Made by a program: the position numbers and the translations under genes. The notes beneath the pieces are model-generated. The model did not search any database and had not been told where the DNA came from. It was given only the letters and a program-made list of their open reading frames with translations. This document shows positions 33,225 to 36,316 of a stretch of 36,316 bases of DNA, one piece after another (within the stretch, counting starts at the first letter, position 1; each line of letters opens with the position of its first letter). This DNA comes from Acidobacteriota bacterium (GTDB lineage: Bacteria > Acidobacteriota > Vicinamibacteria > Vicinamibacterales > UBA2999), in the NCBI GenBank assembly GCA_003222635.1, contig QHWQ01000024.1:1-36316 (forward strand), given 5' to 3'.

Positions 33225-33984
33225 ACCCGGCGACGACCGCCTGCACGCGCGTCGGCTTCGCGCCCTTCGCAGTGCCCCACAACTGTCCCGGCGCCGTCAC
33301 GCTCTCGACCGTCCAGTTCGGGACCGCGGCCGTGACGACTGGATGGAGCACGAGCGTCACGGTATCCGGCAGCACCATCTCCGAGAAGCTCGGCGTCATG
33401 TTCGACCGCTGCATGTCGCTGAACAGATGCAGTTCGATCGGCGTGTGCGCGGTATCCGCCACCTGCCGCACGGCGGTGGCCAGCTCGCCGAGGCTGCCGC
33501 GGGAATCGTCCGGCGTAATGCCCGCCACGGCCGCCCGCAATGCGCCTGTGTCCTCCGTCGGCTGCGTCAGCACGTGCAGCTCGGAGCTGAACGCCATGAC
33601 CTGTGTGCGCTGCGACGCGCGGCGGCCGGCGAGCACGGCCAGCGCCTCGCGCTTCGCGTCGTTCATGCGCGTCCCCGCATGCATGCTGAACGACCGATCA
33701 ATCACGAGCAGGACGAGCTTCTGCGCCGGCACGCTTGCCGCCGGCCGGGAGATGAAGGGATCGGCAAACGCGACCGCGATCGCCACCAGCAGCAGGAGCC
33801 GAAGCGATAGCAGCAGAAGATAACGAAGACGACGATGACGAATCGAGCTTTGCGTGCGCGGCTCGAAGAACATCAGCGAGCTGAACGGCTTCGGGGTCGT
33901 GCTGTGGCGCCGGAGCAGGTGGAGATAGATCGGGATGCCGATCGCTGCCAGGCCACCGAGAAACAATGGAGCAATCAGACCCAT
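32698..33984 (-). CDS. BatA-like VWA membrane protein, N-terminal part (frameshifted)
   Basis: Starts at the ATG at 33984 with GGGGTG upstream. MGLIAPLFLGGLAAIGIPIYLHLL is the BatA N-terminal membrane helix, followed by FSSLMFFE, a second helix (YLLLLSLRLLLLVAIAVAFADPF) and a VWA domain with MIDAS DRSFSMH. An Ig-like part follows (VSLVVNGKTVATQAAHVPAGG). At about 33135-33155 the sense jumps to the frame of 32070-33224. Roughly 35-45 residues normally lying between these blocks are absent, so this is a deletion plus frameshift rather than a simple base error. Residues after that point in this ORF are spurious. The DUF58 gene precedes it by 14 bases. Confidence 0.75.
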   Translation of the reverse strand: MGLIAPLFLGGLAAIGIPIYLHLLRRHSTTPKPFSSLMFFEPRTQSSIRHRRLRYLLLLSLRLLLLVAIAVAFADPFISRPAASVPAQKLVLLVIDRSFSMHAGTRMNDAKREALAVLAGRRASQRTQVMAFSSELHVLTQPTEDTGALRAAVAGITPDDSRGSLGELATAVRQVADTAHTPIELHLFSDMQRSNMTPSFSEMVLPDTVTLVLHPVVTAAVPNWTVESVTAPGQLWGTAKGAKPTRVQAVVAGYATPAADRTVSLVVNGKTVATQAAHVPAGGRASALRPRGDRRPVAAVFRECAGVGGRIGVHSTERVDRSGSRSPSSQVRLRRPVEPAGAAGIPRERCAVVRSRWRRRPDGDRDGGRGPKPRAGPRRRHPAGSRLQPRTIGRRAVRDDRRKRSVGIGDGQAGELGRREVLLRGAGG

Positions 33985-33997
33985 CACAGCACCCCGG

Positions 33998-34846
33998 TCA
34001 GTTCCTGCCCTGGCGGATCGTCAGGTGGAAGTAATCCAGCCGGGCATCGCGGCAGCGCTCGCGCAGCGCCGCGAGGTGCGCGGCCATCTTGTCGCGGTAT
34101 TCGTGCTTCGCGTAGTCGGGCGTCACTTCCATCCGCTGGGTGGTTTCCACGTCGATGAGCACGGCCGACTCGCTGAACTCCGGCTTGATTTCCTGCCGAT
34201 CGAGAATGTGAAAGAGCACGACCTCGTTGCCGTGGAAGCGCAGCGGCTCGATCGTCCGCACGATCACATCCGGTGACTCGTAGAAGTCCGACACGATCAC
34301 CACGAGCCCGCGGCGTCGAAGAAACTCCTGAAAGTGCTCCATCGGCTTGGCGAAATTCGTCCGCGCGCGCGGCTCGGCGAGCTCGAGGCCGCTCAGCAGC
34401 CGCTGCAGCTGGCCGTGGCGTGTGGACGGCCGGATGTAGTTCCGCACCTCGTCGTCGAAGACGATGAGGCCTGCCGCGTCGCGCTGGCTGTGAATCGCGA
34501 GATAGAACAGCGACGCCGCGAGGTAGCGCGCGTAATCGATCTTCGTCACGCCGTGCGATCCGTACTCCATGGACTGGCTGGCATCGAGGAGCACGGTGAG
34601 CAGGCTGTTCGTCTCGCCGCGATACCGCTTGAGATACGCGCGCTCCGTGCGGGCGAACACGTTCCAGTCCACGTGGCGGAGATCGTCGCCGGGCGTGTAC
34701 GCCCGGTACTCGGCGAACTCCTGGCTGAAGCCGAAGTCGGGCGACCGATGGAGGCCCGCCACGAAGCCGTCCACGACCGTTCTGGCGATCAGATCCAGAC
34801 CGGAGATGCCGGCCAGCACGTCTGGATTGAGGAATCGCTGCGACAT
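33998..34846 (-). CDS. DUF58 (VWA-like) protein
   Basis: A 282-residue DUF58 protein. The family core DFGFSQEFAEYRAYTPGDDL, then RHVDWNVFARTERAYLKRYR, is intact. A VWA-type MIDAS, VLLDASQSM, follows, and RGLVVIVSDFYE is a later strand. No signal peptide is present, so it is cytoplasmic. DUF58 proteins work with MoxR ATPases and VWA membrane proteins, possibly in assembling or activating envelope proteins. It lies 12 bases after the MoxR gene. Confidence 0.93.
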   Translation of the reverse strand: MSQRFLNPDVLAGISGLDLIARTVVDGFVAGLHRSPDFGFSQEFAEYRAYTPGDDLRHVDWNVFARTERAYLKRYRGETNSLLTVLLDASQSMEYGSHGVTKIDYARYLAASLFYLAIHSQRDAAGLIVFDDEVRNYIRPSTRHGQLQRLLSGLELAEPRARTNFAKPMEHFQEFLRRRGLVVIVSDFYESPDVIVRTIEPLRFHGNEVVLFHILDRQEIKPEFSESAVLIDVETTQRMEVTPDYAKHEYRDKMAAHLAALRERCRDARLDYFHLTIRQGRN

Positions 34847-34858
34847 GCGGTCCGATCG

Positions 34859-35886
<1,028 letters not shown>

Positions 35887-35890
<4 letters not shown>

Positions 35891-36316
35891 TTATGGGCAT
35901 CCTCGATCTGCAATAAGAGGTTCTGAGCGGGCCGGTAGTTGGGGGCGGCCTCGAGCGCGGCCAGCACCTGCTCTTCGGCCTTGTCGATCTGGCGCGCCGC
36001 GAAATACGCGGCGGCGAGCTTGTAGAGCGCGCCCGCCTTGTCGAGAGGGTGCAGGGACACGAGCGCGGTGTATTCGCGGATCGCATCCGGCTCGTTGTGC
36101 AGCGTCAGCAAGAGATCGCCAAGGCGCCGGTGCAGATCCTCGTCCAGGGGATAGATGTCGTTGATGCCGTCCAGCGTCGCCGCCGCGTCCTGCGGATGTC
36201 CAGCCTCCTCCTGCAGCGACGCGAGCTTCTCGAGCACGTCGGGATTCTCGCCGCCGAACTTCTTGTAGTCGGTCAGCACCGCAATCGCGGCGTTCCGGTC
36301 GCCCTTTGCCGTATAG
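35887..36316 (-). CDS. TPR-repeat protein, 3' part (runs off the right edge)
   Basis: The frame is open to the window edge; the track ORF starts at an internal GTG. Repeats such as NPDVLEKLASLQEEAGHPQD, DEDLHRRLGDLLLTLHNEPD, AGALYKLAAAYFAARQIDKA and EEQVLAALEAAPNYRPAQN are tetratricopeptide units. The N-terminus is missing, so any peptidase or membrane part is unseen. It is the first visible gene of the MoxR operon and overlaps moxR by four bases. Confidence 0.85.

Overview
The window is about 36 kb of GC-rich chromosome. The gene content looks like an Acidobacteriota genome, most probably the Vicinamibacteria/Luteitalea side. The evidence is a Sig70_X6-type ECF sigma factor overlapping a Ser/Thr kinase with a periplasmic beta-propeller, a CadC-like winged-helix/cyclase/ATPase/TPR regulator, DUF1501 and DUF1800 proteins, a MoxR/DUF58/VWA operon, and many small secreted proteins. 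This is a judgement from gene content; no rRNA or tRNA gene was seen to confirm it.

Layout. 1-5064: the start of a gene leaving the left edge, an exported epoxide-hydrolase-like protein, a deacetylase remnant, a strong hairpin, and the large regulator, all on the minus strand. 5182-7315: a plus-strand pair, an SDR with an unusual active site and an exported amidohydrolase. 7312-12772: a small class II lanthipeptide locus. It contains a 77-residue precursor candidate (lanA), a perfect 9-bp hairpin, LanM, and an unrecognised protein translationally coupled to LanM. A divergently placed methyltransferase next to it is broken by an internal deletion. This is the most interesting part of the window. 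12786-15679: a VOC-family protein, a secreted cupin-like protein, and a coupled pair of secreted proteins, one with an HELQH metallopeptidase-like motif. 15728-19161: sigma factor and kinase. 19172-21589: an electron-transfer operon (diheme cytochrome c, SoxC/sulfite-oxidase-like molybdoenzyme, SoxD-like cytochrome c).

21766-25944 is a patchy accessory stretch. It holds small secreted and membrane proteins, a pseudo-receiver-like ORF, a zinc-ribbon protein, a DUF4337 protein, a choice-of-anchor-P-like protein, and gene remnants. It also holds a ParD/ParE-type module whose toxin frame carries an in-frame TGA at codon 5. That module is bracketed by two inverted copies of a GTCAAGG...CCTTGAC palindromic repeat.

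25945-36316 is one long minus-strand operon: a TPR protein (partial), MoxR ATPase, DUF58, a BatA-like VWA membrane protein, a DUF4175-like coiled protein, DUF1800 and DUF1501. Two of its genes (BatA-like and DUF4175-like) are split by frameshifts in this sequence. Together with the broken methyltransferase and hydrolase, this means either real gene decay or residual assembly errors, which read coverage would decide.
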